A DNA stretch of 64,000 nucleotides from Streptantibioticus cattleyicolor NRRL 8057 = DSM 46488 (GCF_000240165.1 NC_017586.1:806001-870000); one strand, 5' to 3'. Numbered from the stretch's first letter, positions 29,600 to 38,536 are shown. Numbers and translations: made by a program. Notes: generated from the sequence alone by a model not told the origin.

Positions 29600-31081
29600 T
29601 CACACCTCCGCCGTCGTCTGCCTCTTCGGCAGCGCCGCCCGGATCTCCTCCCGCAGGTTGCGGATCGTGCCGTGCTCGGCGTAGCGGCCGGTGAGCCGGT
29701 ACATCTCACGGAGCCGGTCCCAGGTGCGGTGGGAGGAGGTCTGGCCGATGCTCAGCAGCGCCAACCGGGCGTAGCGGTCGGCTTGTTCGGGGTCGTCGGC
29801 GATGAAGCAGGCCGAGGCCATGGAGATGTAGTCGAAGATCTTGGACCGGTCGCGCCCCGCGCAGCGCAGTTCGAGGGCGCGGCGGGCGTGGTGCTGGGCC
29901 GGGACCGCCGCCGCCGGGTCGTGGTCGGCCAGCGTGCGGTAGGCCAGCGCCTGCATGCCGTGCAGGTCGGCCTCGTCGAACATCTGCATCCAGCTCGGCG
30001 GCGGTACGTCACCGCGGTCGGAGACGAAGAGGTCCTCCGCCTGTCCCAGGGTGCGGCGCATCGCCTGGCCCCGGCCCATGGACGCCTGGGCCCAGGCCTC
30101 GATGGTCAGCAGCATGGCCCGGGTCCGCGGCAGCGCCTCCTCGCCGGATCCGGAGTGGGCCAGGCGCATCAGGTCCAACGCGTCGTCGGGGCGGCCGAGA
30201 TGGACCATCTGCCGGGCGGCCCGGGAGAGCGCCTCGCCGGCCCGCGGACGGTCGCCGCCCTCCCGCGCGGCGTGGGCGGCGATCACGAAGTACTTCTGGG
30301 CGGTGGGTTCCAGCCCCACGTCGTGGGACATCCACCCGGCGAGCACCGCCAGGTTGGCCGCCACCCCCCACAACCGCCGCTGGAGGTGGGGCGGATGGTG
30401 GAAGGAGAGCATGCCGCCCACCTCGTTGAGCTGGCCCACCACCGCCTTGCGCTGGAGTCCGCCGCCCCGGGAGGCGTCCCAGGCGCGGAAGACGTCCACG
30501 GAGTGTTCCAGCGCCTCGATCTCCGCGGAGCCCACCGGTGCCGCCTCGTAGCGGTCGTAGCCGGCGGCGGTGACACCGGCCGGCTTCCCGGAGCGCAGGG
30601 GGTTGTCGAAGACGGGGGCGTCGGCGGCGAGTGCGGGGTCGGAGTGCAACCAGTCGTACATGGCGCCGCTGAGAGCGGAGCCGGCGGTGAGCGCGGCGCC
30701 CGCGCCCACCAGACCGCGTCGGTTGAGCATGAGGTCCATTCCCGTGAATTCGGTGAGGACCGCGGCGGTTCGCTCCGGTGGCCAGGGCAGGTCGTCGCCG
30801 GTTCGCTTCCCTCCCGCGCGCCGGTGCCGGTCGAACCCGAGATCCTCGATGGTCACGACACGGCCGAGACGCTCGGTGAACAGGGTCGCCAGCACCTTCG
30901 GCACCGGCTCGCGCGGGGTCTCGCCGGTCTCGATCCAACGGCGCACCCGGGAGGTGTCGGTGGACAGTTGCGGATGGCCCATGGCCGCCGCCTGCCTGTT
31001 GACCATCCTCGCGAGTTCGCCCTTGGACCAGCCGGTGAGACCGAACAGGTCGGCGAGTCGGGTGTTGGCTTCCTTGGTCAC
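29600..31081 (-). CDS. HTH-TPR regulatory protein (NsdA-like)
   Basis: This 493-residue protein has an N-terminal helix-turn-helix-like domain ([20 protein letters not shown], then [20 protein letters not shown]). This block closely resembles the Streptomyces NsdA family, negative regulators of development and antibiotic production. The rest is a chain of TPR-like helices ([40 protein letters not shown]). The GTG at 31081 has a GGGGG ribosome site six bases upstream. It converges on the phosphatase gene (18-base gap) and is divergent from the APH-fold gene; the shared control region has three 10-base direct repeats. Relation to NsdA is from memory of that family's sequence, not from a search. 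Confidence 0.8.
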   Translation of the reverse strand: MTKEANTRLADLFGLTGWSKGELARMVNRQAAAMGHPQLSTDTSRVRRWIETGETPREPVPKVLATLFTERLGRVVTIEDLGFDRHRRAGGKRTGDDLPWPPERTAAVLTEFTGMDLMLNRRGLVGAGAALTAGSALSGAMYDWLHSDPALAADAPVFDNPLRSGKPAGVTAAGYDRYEAAPVGSAEIEALEHSVDVFRAWDASRGGGLQRKAVVGQLNEVGGMLSFHHPPHLQRRLWGVAANLAVLAGWMSHDVGLEPTAQKYFVIAAHAAREGGDRPRAGEALSRAARQMVHLGRPDDALDLMRLAHSGSGEEALPRTRAMLLTIEAWAQASMGRGQAMRRTLGQAEDLFVSDRGDVPPPSWMQMFDEADLHGMQALAYRTLADHDPAAAVPAQHHARRALELRCAGRDRSKIFDYISMASACFIADDPEQADRYARLALLSIGQTSSHRTWDRLREMYRLTGRYAEHGTIRNLREEIRAALPKRQTTAEV

Positions 31082-31494
31082 GTCAAGCCCCCAGGTTCCT
31101 CGGCACGGTCGACAGTAATGGCCGGTCCAACCGGGTGCGAGCATTCGCCAGGGTTCGCCAGGGTCCGCCAGATGGTCTGCCACCCGCCCGCCGGTGTGAT
31201 GTAGGAACGCGCCATCCCGCCCCCGCACCGGACGGCATGCCGCCGGATCCCGGTCCGGTGGCCGCATTCCCCAGGGTGCGGTCGCCGGTCCCGGAACCGG
31301 CGGCCCCCGGCGGCGCGGGGGTGGCGACGGCATGGCGGACGTCCGCGCCACCCCGCGGTGGCGCGAGCGCCCGTCGTACCGGCCAGCAGCAGTCACGGCA
31401 CCGGGCGGAAGCGCTCCCGGCAACCGTCCGGCGGCCCCCGCCGACGCCACGCCAGAAGCAGCCACCGGCACACGAAGGGATCTGTCAGCACCCC
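31082..31494. other. Divergent control region of the HTH-TPR and APH-fold genes
   Basis: This 413-base non-coding region lies between two divergent genes. Its only clear structure is a run of three 10-base direct repeats at 31144-31173. A plus-strand frame stays open through it but has no ribosome site and an unnatural composition, so it was not called. Confidence 0.5.
31144..31173. repeat. Three tandem 10-base repeats (TTCGCCAGGG)
   Basis: TTCGCCAGGG occurs twice exactly (31144-31153 and 31154-31163), followed by a variant TCCGCCAGAT (31164-31173). A period of one helical turn places each copy on the same DNA face, 63-92 bases before the HTH-TPR gene start. This suits a regulator-binding array, possibly for the HTH-TPR protein itself. 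Confidence 0.6.
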
Positions 31495-32631
31495 ATGTAC
31501 TCAGCATCGTCCTCCGTGTCCGTCCGAACCCGCCCCGCCGTGCCGGGGGGGACGGGTCTCGCCGCCCGGCCGCGGCCCGGCACCGCCGAGCCGTTCCTCG
31601 ACCCCGTGCAGGCGGCAGCCGCCGGCCGGTTCCCGGGACGGCCGCGGGGGGTGCCGATGGGGGCGCCGCACCCGCTCAGCGGCCGGCTCGACCTGTCCGG
31701 GCCGCAGGGCGCGCAGGTGCGTACCGCGGTCACCGCGGTCCAGCGGATCTGCCCGGAGTTCGCCCCGGCCCAGGTGCTGCGCCGGGGCAGCCGCGCGGTG
31801 CTGCTGGTCGGCACGGCGGGGCGGACGCCCGCGGTGGCCAAGTGCCTGGTGGACCAGTCGCCGGCCTGGGTCGACCGCTTCCAGCAGGAAATAACGGCAT
31901 ACCGGGCGTTCGTCCGGCACCGTCCGCCGGTCCGGGTGCCCCGGCTGATCGCGGCCGACCCGGACAGCCGCGTCCTGGTGCTGGAACGGGTGCCCGGCCG
32001 GGTCGTGGCGGTGCAGCGCCATCCGTCGGAGGCGCCGCCCCGGGCGGACGCGCGGGCGGCGCTGGGGGCGTTCCACCGGATCAATCAATGGCAGCCGCCC
32101 GCCGGGGTGTTCGACGCCCCGGTCGACTACGCGCGGCGCATCTCGCGCTACCACGAACTCGGTCTGCTCACCGACCGCGACCTGGGCGACCTGGAGAAGC
32201 TGCTGCGCGGACTCGCCCATGTGCAGGGGCAGTTCTGCCACGGGGACGCGCTGCTGAGCGGCGTGCTGCTGTCGCCCACCGGTCCGGTGCTGGTCGACTG
32301 GGAGCACGCCGGCTGGTATCTGCCCGGGTACGACCTGGCGATGCTGTGGACGGCGCTGGGCGAGGACCCGGTGACGCGGCGGCAGATCAGCCAGCTGGCC
32401 CAGGCCGGCGGCACCCTGGTGCGTGACTCCTTCCTGGTGAATTTGATGCTGGTCGTGACCCGGGAGATCAGGACCTTGGAGTCCGCTGTGCAACGGTCGA
32501 TGCACAGCAGCGCACCCGTCGGCCAAGCAGCCGCCGAGGCCGGCGAGGAACAGCGGCTGCTGCTGCGCCGCCTGCACGACGACTGCGGGATGGCGCGGCG
32601 TGCGGTTCGCGCGGCGGTCGGCACCCGCTGA
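31495..32631 (+). CDS. Aminoglycoside phosphotransferase (APH)-fold protein
   Basis: This 378-residue cytosolic protein has the kinase-like APH fold. The nucleotide-binding Lys is in [11 protein letters not shown], the Brenner-type motif is [13 protein letters not shown] at about residue 247, and the metal-binding Asp is in [20 protein letters not shown]. In active APH enzymes the motif usually reads HGDxxxxN; here the Asn position is Gly, so magnesium binding may be altered. The first 70 residues are disordered. The ATG at 31495 has only a weak ribosome site (GAAGGGA about 14 bases away). Small-molecule kinase or pseudo-kinase functions are possible, and a resistance role is not supported by context. 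A perfect terminator hairpin follows. Confidence 0.8.
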   Translation: MYSASSSVSVRTRPAVPGGTGLAARPRPGTAEPFLDPVQAAAAGRFPGRPRGVPMGAPHPLSGRLDLSGPQGAQVRTAVTAVQRICPEFAPAQVLRRGSRAVLLVGTAGRTPAVAKCLVDQSPAWVDRFQQEITAYRAFVRHRPPVRVPRLIAADPDSRVLVLERVPGRVVAVQRHPSEAPPRADARAALGAFHRINQWQPPAGVFDAPVDYARRISRYHELGLLTDRDLGDLEKLLRGLAHVQGQFCHGDALLSGVLLSPTGPVLVDWEHAGWYLPGYDLAMLWTALGEDPVTRRQISQLAQAGGTLVRDSFLVNLMLVVTREIRTLESAVQRSMHSSAPVGQAAAEAGEEQRLLLRRLHDDCGMARRAVRAAVGTR

Positions 32632-32703
32632 TCGTTCCCAGCCCGTACGGAACGCCGGTCGGGACCGCCACCGGTTCAGTCCACTGACGCGCCGCAGGCC
32701 CGA

Positions 32704-32738
32704 ACGCCCGTGCCGGGAAACCCTCCCGGCACGGGCGT
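32704..32738 (+). terminator. Perfect 15-base hairpin terminator
   Basis: ACGCCCGTGCCGGGA (32704-32718) and TCCCGGCACGGGCGT (32724-32738) are exact complements with a 5-base loop. It lies 73 bases after the APH-fold gene and ends that transcript. Confidence 0.8.
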
Positions 32739-32796
32739 AGCCGTGCGTTCCGGGGGTCTTCGCCGTGGTGTCGGCGGTGGTTGACGGATCGTCGTG

Positions 32797-32829
32797 GGGC
32801 CGGTACCTCTGAGGTCCCGGTACCGGCCC
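32797..32829 (+). promoter_or_regulatory. Strong inverted repeat in the leader of the amidase gene
   Basis: GGGCCGGTACC (32797-32807) and GGTACCGGCCC (32819-32829) are exact complements with an 11-base loop, 54 bases before the amidase start. A TTGACG at 32781 could be a -35 element with its -10 inside the left arm, so the repeat may be an operator or a leader hairpin. It does not look like the known c-di-AMP riboswitch. Confidence 0.5.
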
Positions 32830-32882
32830 GCACGTCTGATCCCGCAGCACGCGTCGCGTCATCACGTCACACGGAGGCCGCT

Positions 32883-34871
32883 TTGCGAGGACCCCTGCCC
32901 CACCCCGTCAGACCTGGCCGGCGGTCCGCGTCGCGGGCGGTCATGGCCGCGGTGGCCGCCGCCGCGCTGCTGCCGGTGTTCGTCGGCGCCGCCCCGGCCG
33001 GGGCCGGCCAGGCGGACACCGGCTCGCTGCAACGGGCGTTCACCACCGCCGCCCGCCACTACCACGTCCCGGTGAGCGTGCTGCTGGGCGTGTCCTACCT
33101 GGAGTCGCGGTGGGACGGCCACGCCGGGCGGCCCAGCGTCACCGGCGGCTACGGCCCGATGCACCTGACCGACGCCCGTACCGCGCTCGCCGGGTCGGGG
33201 CGGCGGGCGGGCGGTGACGCGCTGGGCGATCCGCGCGGGGACACCTCACGTCCGCTGCGGACCCCCGCGGCGGTGCCGTTGCCGGCCGAGCGCGCGTTGC
33301 CCGCCTCGTTGCGCACCGCCGAGCGGGCCGCCGCGCTGACCGGGTTGCCGCGGGCGGCGCTGCGGGAGAACGCGGCGGACAACGTGGCCGGCGGGGCCGC
33401 GCTGCTGGCCGCCGCGCAGCGGGCGACGGGCCGGCCGCCGAGCGCCGACCCCGGGCAGTGGTTCGGCGCCGTGGCGCGTTACTCGGGGGCCGACGACGCG
33501 GCCACCGCGACCGACTTCGCCGACGACGTCTTCCAGGTGATCCACGACGGCGCGGCCCGCACCACCGACAGCGGCCAGCGGGTCGCCCTGGCCGCCGACG
33601 CCTCGGTCCGGCCGCGCACCACGCAGGTACGGGCGCTGGGGCTGCGCGCCCCGCGTACCGAGCGGACCGAGTGCCCGCGCCGGGTGGCCTGCGAGTGGGT
33701 CCCCGCGCCCTACCAGCAGTACGGGCCGGGCAACGGCGACTACGGCAACCACGACCTGGCCGACCGGCCCAAGGACTCCTCGGTCGACTACATCGTCATC
33801 CACGACACCGAGGGCACCTGGGACACCACGCTCAAGCTGGTGCAGGACCCCAAGTACCTGGGGTGGCACTACACCGTGCGCTCCTCGGACGGGCACGTCG
33901 CCGAGCACATGGCCACCAAGGACGTGGGCTGGCACGCGGGCAACTGGTACGTCAACGCCAAGTCGATCGGCATCGAGCACGAGGGCTTCCTCGCCGACCC
34001 GGACGCCTGGTACACCGAGGCGATGTACCGCGCCTCGGCCCGGCTGGTGCGTTATCTGGCGGCCCGGTACGACATCCCGCTGGACCGCCAGCACATCCTG
34101 GGCCACGACAACGTGCCGGGGACGACACCGGCCACGGTGGCCGGGATGCACACCGACCCGGGGCCGTACTGGGACTGGGCGCACTACTTCGAGCTGCTGG
34201 GGGCGCCGTTCCACGCCACCGCCGGACGCCACGGCGGCCTGGTCACCATCGACCCGTCCTACCAGGACAACCAGCCCGTCTACACCGACTGCGCCGGGGC
34301 GGGCACGGCGTGCGCGCCGCACGGTTCGGAGGCGGTACGGCTGCACACCGCGCCGAGTGAGGACGCGCCGCTGGTGAGGGACGTGGGGCTGCACGGCAGC
34401 GGGGAGAGCACCACGGGGGTCAATGACACCGGGGCGCGCGCCTCCACCGGGCAGCGGTTCGCGGTGGCGGACCGGCGGGGCGACTGGGTGGCCGTGTGGT
34501 ACCTGGGGCAGAAGGCGTGGTTCCACGACCCGGCCGGCCGGCGCACCGCGGTCGACTCCCGCGGCTGGGTGGTGACGCCCAAGCCGGGTGCGGCCTCGGT
34601 GCCGGTGTACGGGCGGGCCTATCCGGAGGCGACGGCCTACCCGTCCGGCGTGCCGGTGCAGTCGCTGACCCCGCTGCAGTACACGTTCGGGGCGGGCCAG
34701 TCCTACGCGGTGGGCGGGCGCACCCCGGGTGAGTACTTCTACTCGCAGAACTTCGACCGCTCGGGGCAGACCTGGGTGCGGGGCAGGACGCTCTACTACG
34801 AGATCCAGTTCGGCCACCGGGTGGCCTATGTGAAGGCGGACGACGTGGTGGTGCGCCCCTCGCGGGGGTGA
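32883..34871 (+). CDS. Secreted N-acetylmuramoyl-L-alanine amidase with extra N-terminal lytic-like domain
   Basis: This 662-residue exported cell-wall hydrolase starts at a TTG with GGAGG five bases upstream. It gives a Sec signal peptide of about 43 residues (basic PGRRSASR, hydrophobic AVMAAVAAAALLPVFV, cleavage near APAGAG). Residues about 50-200 resemble a lysozyme or transglycosylase-like helical domain with ESRW. The PGRP/amidase_2 domain spans about 300-440: the zinc His is in VIHDTEG, with GWHAGNW, IGIEHEG and ILGHDNVPG following. The C-terminus (about 460-662) is SH3-like (GQRFAVADRRGDWVAVWYLG) and probably binds the wall. The stop is part of a hairpin shared with the next, convergent gene. 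Confidence 0.9.
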   Translation: MRGPLPHPVRPGRRSASRAVMAAVAAAALLPVFVGAAPAGAGQADTGSLQRAFTTAARHYHVPVSVLLGVSYLESRWDGHAGRPSVTGGYGPMHLTDARTALAGSGRRAGGDALGDPRGDTSRPLRTPAAVPLPAERALPASLRTAERAAALTGLPRAALRENAADNVAGGAALLAAAQRATGRPPSADPGQWFGAVARYSGADDAATATDFADDVFQVIHDGAARTTDSGQRVALAADASVRPRTTQVRALGLRAPRTERTECPRRVACEWVPAPYQQYGPGNGDYGNHDLADRPKDSSVDYIVIHDTEGTWDTTLKLVQDPKYLGWHYTVRSSDGHVAEHMATKDVGWHAGNWYVNAKSIGIEHEGFLADPDAWYTEAMYRASARLVRYLAARYDIPLDRQHILGHDNVPGTTPATVAGMHTDPGPYWDWAHYFELLGAPFHATAGRHGGLVTIDPSYQDNQPVYTDCAGAGTACAPHGSEAVRLHTAPSEDAPLVRDVGLHGSGESTTGVNDTGARASTGQRFAVADRRGDWVAVWYLGQKAWFHDPAGRRTAVDSRGWVVTPKPGAASVPVYGRAYPEATAYPSGVPVQSLTPLQYTFGAGQSYAVGGRTPGEYFYSQNFDRSGQTWVRGRTLYYEIQFGHRVAYVKADDVVVRPSRG

Positions 34872-34921
34872 GGCCGGCGTTCGTGGTGCGGGGCCGGGTG
34901 CCGGTGCGGCGCCCGGCCTCA
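34869..34921. terminator. Convergent hairpin spanning both stop codons
   Basis: TGAGGCCGG (34869-34877) pairs with CCGGCCTCA (34913-34921). The arms contain the TGA of the amidase and the TGA of the opposing gene. The inner sequence is also GC-rich and self-complementary. Confidence 0.5.
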
Positions 34922-35419
34922 GCCCTGCTGGAACATCTCCGCGGGCAGCGGCTTGAGCAGCTGGTAGAGGTCGTCGGTGATCGGCCGGTCCCAGGTGGCG
35001 ATGGTGACCTGCACGCCGTCGCTGCGGTCGAACTGGGCGCAGGCGACGCGTTCCTCGGAGACCTTGATGCGGCGCACGATGAGCAGGCTGTCGCCGTGCA
35101 TCACCGGGGTGTCCTCGCGGGAGACCTCGTGCACCGGCTCCTCGTTGCCGAGGGCGGCGAGGAGCTGGGCGACCTCGAAGGGGACCTGGCCGTCCTCCAG
35201 CTCCCGGGCCGGGGAGCCCGCCGGGAGGTTGCCGATCAGCATGGCCGGACCGCGCCCGCCAAAGAGGTCGTAGCGCAGGAAGATCCCCTGGCAGCTGCCG
35301 TCGGGGCCGGGCAGGAGCCCCGCTCCGAGGTTGCCGGGCCAGTCGCCGGGGTCCATGGCGAGGACGTCGAAGTCCGGCCCGGTCGGCGTGGCGGAGCTGC
35401 GGCGGCGGAGGAAGGACAT
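34919..35419 (-). CDS. Hypothetical protein, 166 residues
   Basis: This soluble protein has an N-terminal basic stretch (MSFLRRRS), no signal peptide and a compact alpha/beta body. It contains CQGIFLRYDLFGGRGPAMLI, GDSLLIVRRIKVSEERVACA and a C-terminal WDRPITDDLYQLLKPLP. The length and even composition suggest a conserved actinobacterial protein of unknown function; I do not recognise a named family. The ATG at 35419 has AGGAAGG upstream. It is separated from the phospholipase gene by a terminator hairpin, so it is probably transcribed alone. Confidence 0.75.
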   Translation of the reverse strand: MSFLRRRSSATPTGPDFDVLAMDPGDWPGNLGAGLLPGPDGSCQGIFLRYDLFGGRGPAMLIGNLPAGSPARELEDGQVPFEVAQLLAALGNEEPVHEVSREDTPVMHGDSLLIVRRIKVSEERVACAQFDRSDGVQVTIATWDRPITDDLYQLLKPLPAEMFQQG

Positions 35420-35454
35420 GCCGACATCGTACGTGGCCGTGGCGCCCCCGCGCG

Positions 35455-35485
35455 GCGCCCCCCGGGACCGGTGGCCGGGGGGCGC
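35455..35485 (-). terminator. Hairpin terminator of the phospholipase C gene
   Basis: GCGCCCCCCGG (35455-35465) and CCGGGGGGCGC (35475-35485) are exact complements with a 9-base loop. It begins 11 bases after the phospholipase stop on the minus strand. Confidence 0.7.
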
Positions 35486-35496
35486 GGGGCCCGGGG

Positions 35497-37434
35497 TCAG
35501 GCCGCCGGGTAGGTGCGGCCGGCGAAGCGGCGGGCGAAGCCGTCGCCGGTGTCGGCGGTGACGGTGTAGTCGTAGGAGCCGTCGGTGGCGACGCCGAGGG
35601 TGAGCGTCTTCGATCCGCCTGCCGGGACGGTGGCGGTGGTGGCCGTGGTGCCGCCGATGGTGTAGGTGATGGCCGCGGCGCCGCCGTTGGTCAGGGTGAG
35701 GGTGAGCTGCTGCGGGGTGGCCGGGGCGATGGTGACGGCGGCCTCGGGGTGGCCCTTGGTGGTGGACGACCAGGTGCGGACGTCGCCCTGGAAGCCGCGC
35801 AGGTAGCCGTCGGGGCCGTGCAGGTCGATGTCGTACAGGCCGCCGCCGTAGGTCAGGGGGCTGAAGTAGTCCTGGAAGGAGCCGCCGACGGGGGCGGTGT
35901 AGCGCCAGTTGGCGTAGGCGCGGTGGTTGACGGTGTAGATGGCGAAGCCGGCACCGAGGGTGCCGGTGTTGGTGACCTTGATCCACAGCCGGCCGGTGCC
36001 GGTGTCGGTCCAGGAGGTGGTGTCGAAGCCGTAGCCGATGCGGCGGGCCGGGCGGGTGCCGGGTTCCTGGACGGGGGCGGGTGAGGTGGCGGGCGGGTTG
36101 GCGGCCGGCAGGGAGTTCTCCTGGTCGCAGGCGGCCACCAGGGCCTTGGTGTCCGGGAGCGCGGGGAAGGTGGTGTTGGCGGTGGTGAAGTCGAAGGCGC
36201 TCATCAGGTCGCCGCAGACGGTGCGCCGCCAGGCGGAGATGTTGGGTTCCCTGACCCCGGTCCAGTTCTCCAGGAAACGCAGCACGGAGGTATGGTCGGC
36301 GACCTCGGAGTTGACGTAACCGCCGCGGCTCCAGGGCGAGATGACGATCATCGGGACGCGGGGGCCGAGGCCGATGGGGGCGCCGCCGATGAACTCGTCG
36401 GGGGTGCCGGACGGGGGCACCGGGGGTGCGACGTGGTCGAAGAAGCCGTCGTTCTCGTCGAAGTTGAGGAAGACGACGGTCTTGGCCCACACCTCGGGGT
36501 TGGCGGCGAGCGACTGGAGCACGTAGCTGGCGGTGTAGTCGGCGCCGTAGGCGGGCGGGTAGGCGGGGTGCTCGCTCTGGTTGGTGGGGGCCACCACCCA
36601 GCTGACGGCGGACAGGGTGTTGTTCCGGACGTCGTCGTTGAAGGCGTCCGCGGAGCGCCGCTGCATCCCGTTGACGTACAGCGAGGAGGTGGTGGGGGCG
36701 TTCTTGAACTGCTGGAACCAGGCGAGCGGGTTGTCGTCGTAGTTGTCCTGCTGCTGGTACACGCGCCAGGTGAGGCCGGCCGCCTCCAGGCGTTCGGCGT
36801 AGGTGGTCCAGCTGTAGCCGGCCTCGGAGTTGTCGGTGACCGGGCCGCCGGCGGTGCCGTTGGGGTCGATCCAGCCGGTCCACTGGTAGAGCCGGTTGGG
36901 GTTGGTGGGGCCCTGGACGGAGCAGAAGTACTGGTCGCACAGGGTGAACGCCTCGGCGAGGGCGTACTGGAAGGGTATGTCGGCGCGCTGGTAGTACCCC
37001 ATGGTCCAGGCGGACTTGGCGGGTATCCAGTTGTTGTAGTTGCCGCCGTTCCAGGCGTTGTGGGTGCCGGACCAGCCGTGGTCGAGGTCGCGGACGCGCT
37101 GGGCGTTGGTGGTGGCGGTGTCCAGGTGCCAGGGGAGCAGGACGCTGCCGCCCGAGGGGCCCAGGGTGGTCTGGTGGAGCACGTCGGAGCCGCCCGGGAA
37201 ACGCAGCCGCGAGCGGTCGCCGAACCCCCGGACGCCCTTGAGGGTGCCGAAGTAGTGGTCGAACGAGCGGTTCTCCTGCATGAAGATCACGACATGCTCG
37301 ACCGAGTCGAGCGTACCGCCGGCCGGGGCGGCGGCCATCGCCTGCTGGATCGAGGCCGGCAGGGCACCGAGAGCGGCGGCGGCCGAGGTTCCGGCCGCCG
37401 CGCCCAGGAATCCACGACGTGACAGGGGCGTCAA
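35497..37434 (-). CDS. Tat-exported phospholipase C (phosphocholine-specific, acid-phosphatase superfamily)
   Basis: This 645-residue secreted enzyme cleaves the phosphodiester of phospholipids. The start is a TTG at 37434 with GAAGGAG six bases upstream; no ATG or GTG is available before the twin-arginine signal LSRRGFLGAAAG. The catalytic N-terminal domain begins VEHVVIFMQENRSFDHYFGT, the signature of non-haemolytic phospholipases C. Later blocks are FDENDGFFDHVAPP and RVPMIVISPWSRGGYVNSEV. Two C-terminal beta-sandwich domains of about 90 residues each (the DUF756 type) start at about residue 455. It stands alone, upstream of a terminator. Phosphate-starvation control is plausible for this family, but I saw no convincing PHO box. 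Confidence 0.92.
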   Translation of the reverse strand: MTPLSRRGFLGAAAGTSAAAALGALPASIQQAMAAAPAGGTLDSVEHVVIFMQENRSFDHYFGTLKGVRGFGDRSRLRFPGGSDVLHQTTLGPSGGSVLLPWHLDTATTNAQRVRDLDHGWSGTHNAWNGGNYNNWIPAKSAWTMGYYQRADIPFQYALAEAFTLCDQYFCSVQGPTNPNRLYQWTGWIDPNGTAGGPVTDNSEAGYSWTTYAERLEAAGLTWRVYQQQDNYDDNPLAWFQQFKNAPTTSSLYVNGMQRRSADAFNDDVRNNTLSAVSWVVAPTNQSEHPAYPPAYGADYTASYVLQSLAANPEVWAKTVVFLNFDENDGFFDHVAPPVPPSGTPDEFIGGAPIGLGPRVPMIVISPWSRGGYVNSEVADHTSVLRFLENWTGVREPNISAWRRTVCGDLMSAFDFTTANTTFPALPDTKALVAACDQENSLPAANPPATSPAPVQEPGTRPARRIGYGFDTTSWTDTGTGRLWIKVTNTGTLGAGFAIYTVNHRAYANWRYTAPVGGSFQDYFSPLTYGGGLYDIDLHGPDGYLRGFQGDVRTWSSTTKGHPEAAVTIAPATPQQLTLTLTNGGAAAITYTIGGTTATTATVPAGGSKTLTLGVATDGSYDYTVTADTGDGFARRFAGRTYPAA

Positions 37435-37897
37435 CGCGGCTCCTTCGTTGGACGTGTTGGGGACGCGGCGATTGAAGGGGCCGGACGCGACCGCCGCGTC
37501 AACGTCAGCACATCGTGGCGTGGACAGTTGCTGCACACAAGGTGTCGTGCACACCACAAAGAAACCGCTTTCCGTCATGCCGCCACTGGACGCACGTCGC
37601 GCGGAGACGAACCGTTGTCCGGCGCGGGCGGCCGGTCCCGCTCGAGGACCCCGCCCGGCGTCCAGCGCGGTCCCGCGGGGGTTGTCGAGGCGGGCCCCGG
37701 CCAGGGAGAGCACGCCGCCGATGGTGGCACGCGCGTTTGGCCTCTCCGTGCCGGTGACCGCGCGCTCCAGGGGACGCACGGGTTCTCGGCGTCCAGGCCG
37801 GGCGGGCGGCAGCCGGGCAGGCGGATCAGCGGTGCGGTGGCGTGGGTCAGGGCGACCGGCACGTCCAGCAGGCAGGCCGTGAGCGGCAATCAGCGGG
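37435..37897. other. Non-coding region upstream of phospholipase C, with possible gene decay
   Basis: The right part gives a minus-strand frame (37575-37889) with one natural-looking stretch, LTACLLDVPVALTHATAPLI, that then loses coding character. It has no ribosome site. It may be the disrupted continuation of the small frame ending at 37898. The left part should hold the phospholipase promoter. Confidence 0.35.
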
Positions 37898-38098
37898 TCA
37901 GCGTGGCGCCTTGGAGGTCGGGCGAGCCGGTGACCCCGCGCCCGCCACGCGGAGCGGGGCCCGGCCACCGGCGTCCGTGAGCAGCGGGGCAACGAGCTCG
38001 GCCCATATCGTCCGCTCCGGTGACCACGCGGCGCCGTGGCCCGGATCGTCCGGGGCCACCCGCCACTCGGCCGCCGTCAGATCGTCGGCGGTCGGCAT
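37898..38098 (-). CDS. Small unrecognised reading frame, possible gene remnant
   Basis: This 66-residue frame starts MPTADDLTAAEWRVAPDDPG and has a plausible soluble composition for its first 45 residues, then turns Pro/Ala-rich. The only purine-rich stretch (GGGGGA) is too close to the ATG to be a normal ribosome site. A perfect copy of the CTGAC-N5-GTCAG operator lies 62 bases upstream. That suggests that a real gene once began here, or still does. I recognise no family. Confidence 0.3.
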   Translation of the reverse strand: MPTADDLTAAEWRVAPDDPGHGAAWSPERTIWAELVAPLLTDAGGRAPLRVAGAGSPARPTSKAPR

Positions 38099-38159
38099 CG
38101 TCCCCCAGGCGTCGGACGGGTGAGCCTGGTGCCACGGCGCGGGACGCTCCGCCGACGAT

Positions 38160-38176
38160 TCTGACGTAGCGTCAGA
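38160..38176. promoter_or_regulatory. Operator-like palindrome, copy 1 (TCTGACGTAGCGTCAGA)
   Basis: This perfect inverted repeat has 7-base arms and a 3-base centre. It matches 15 of 17 bases of the site at 42600-42616. It lies between the DUF397 gene and the small frame beginning at 38098. Confidence 0.65.
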
Positions 38177-38196
38177 TGAGGGGAACGGAAGTCCAC

Positions 38197-38436
38197 TCAG
38201 GTCAGGTCGAACTCCCCGTCGCGGGCGCCGAGGACGAAGGCCCGCCACTCGGCGGGGGTGAAGATCAGCGCGGGGCCCTCGGGGTTGCGGCCGTCGCGCA
38301 TCGCGATGTACCCCTCGACGAAGGCGATCTGAACGTCTCCCGAGCCCTGACTGCTGGAGAGCCACTCCGCTCCGGTCAGGTCGAGCTTGGGCTTCTTCTG
38401 GTCCGCCACGGGCTGCCCGATGGTGCTTTCGGCCAC
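38197..38436 (-). CDS. DUF397 domain protein
   Basis: This 79-residue small protein of the DUF397 family is recognised from the block LTGAEWLSSSQGSGDVQIAF and the end TPAEWRAFVLGARDGEFDLT. DUF397 proteins in Streptomyces are usually encoded next to an XRE-type helix-turn-helix regulator and act as its small partner. No such regulator is adjacent here, so this is an orphan copy. The GTG at 38436 has GGGAGGAG eight bases upstream. It lies 100 bases downstream of the thiolase operon on the same strand. Confidence 0.88.
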   Translation of the reverse strand: MAESTIGQPVADQKKPKLDLTGAEWLSSSQGSGDVQIAFVEGYIAMRDGRNPEGPALIFTPAEWRAFVLGARDGEFDLT

Positions 38437-38536
38437 GTCCGTTACTCCTCCCGGGTTGTCGTCCGCGCCCAGCCTAGCGATCCGGGGCGGTGGCGCACAG
38501 GGCGTCCGGAAACCCCGCCGGATACCGGTGGGACGG

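Noticed and set aside
31135..31494. Upstream extension of the APH-fold protein
   Set aside because: Composition is Pro/Arg/Gln-rich without a ribosome site, and it covers the divergent promoter region with its repeats.
32797..32880. c-di-AMP (ydaO-type) riboswitch before the amidase
   Set aside because: Expected from this gene type in Streptomyces, but the conserved riboswitch core was not found in the leader.
37435..37570. PHO box upstream of phospholipase C
   Set aside because: I saw GTG-rich sequence but not two adjacent 11-base direct repeats of the PhoP type.
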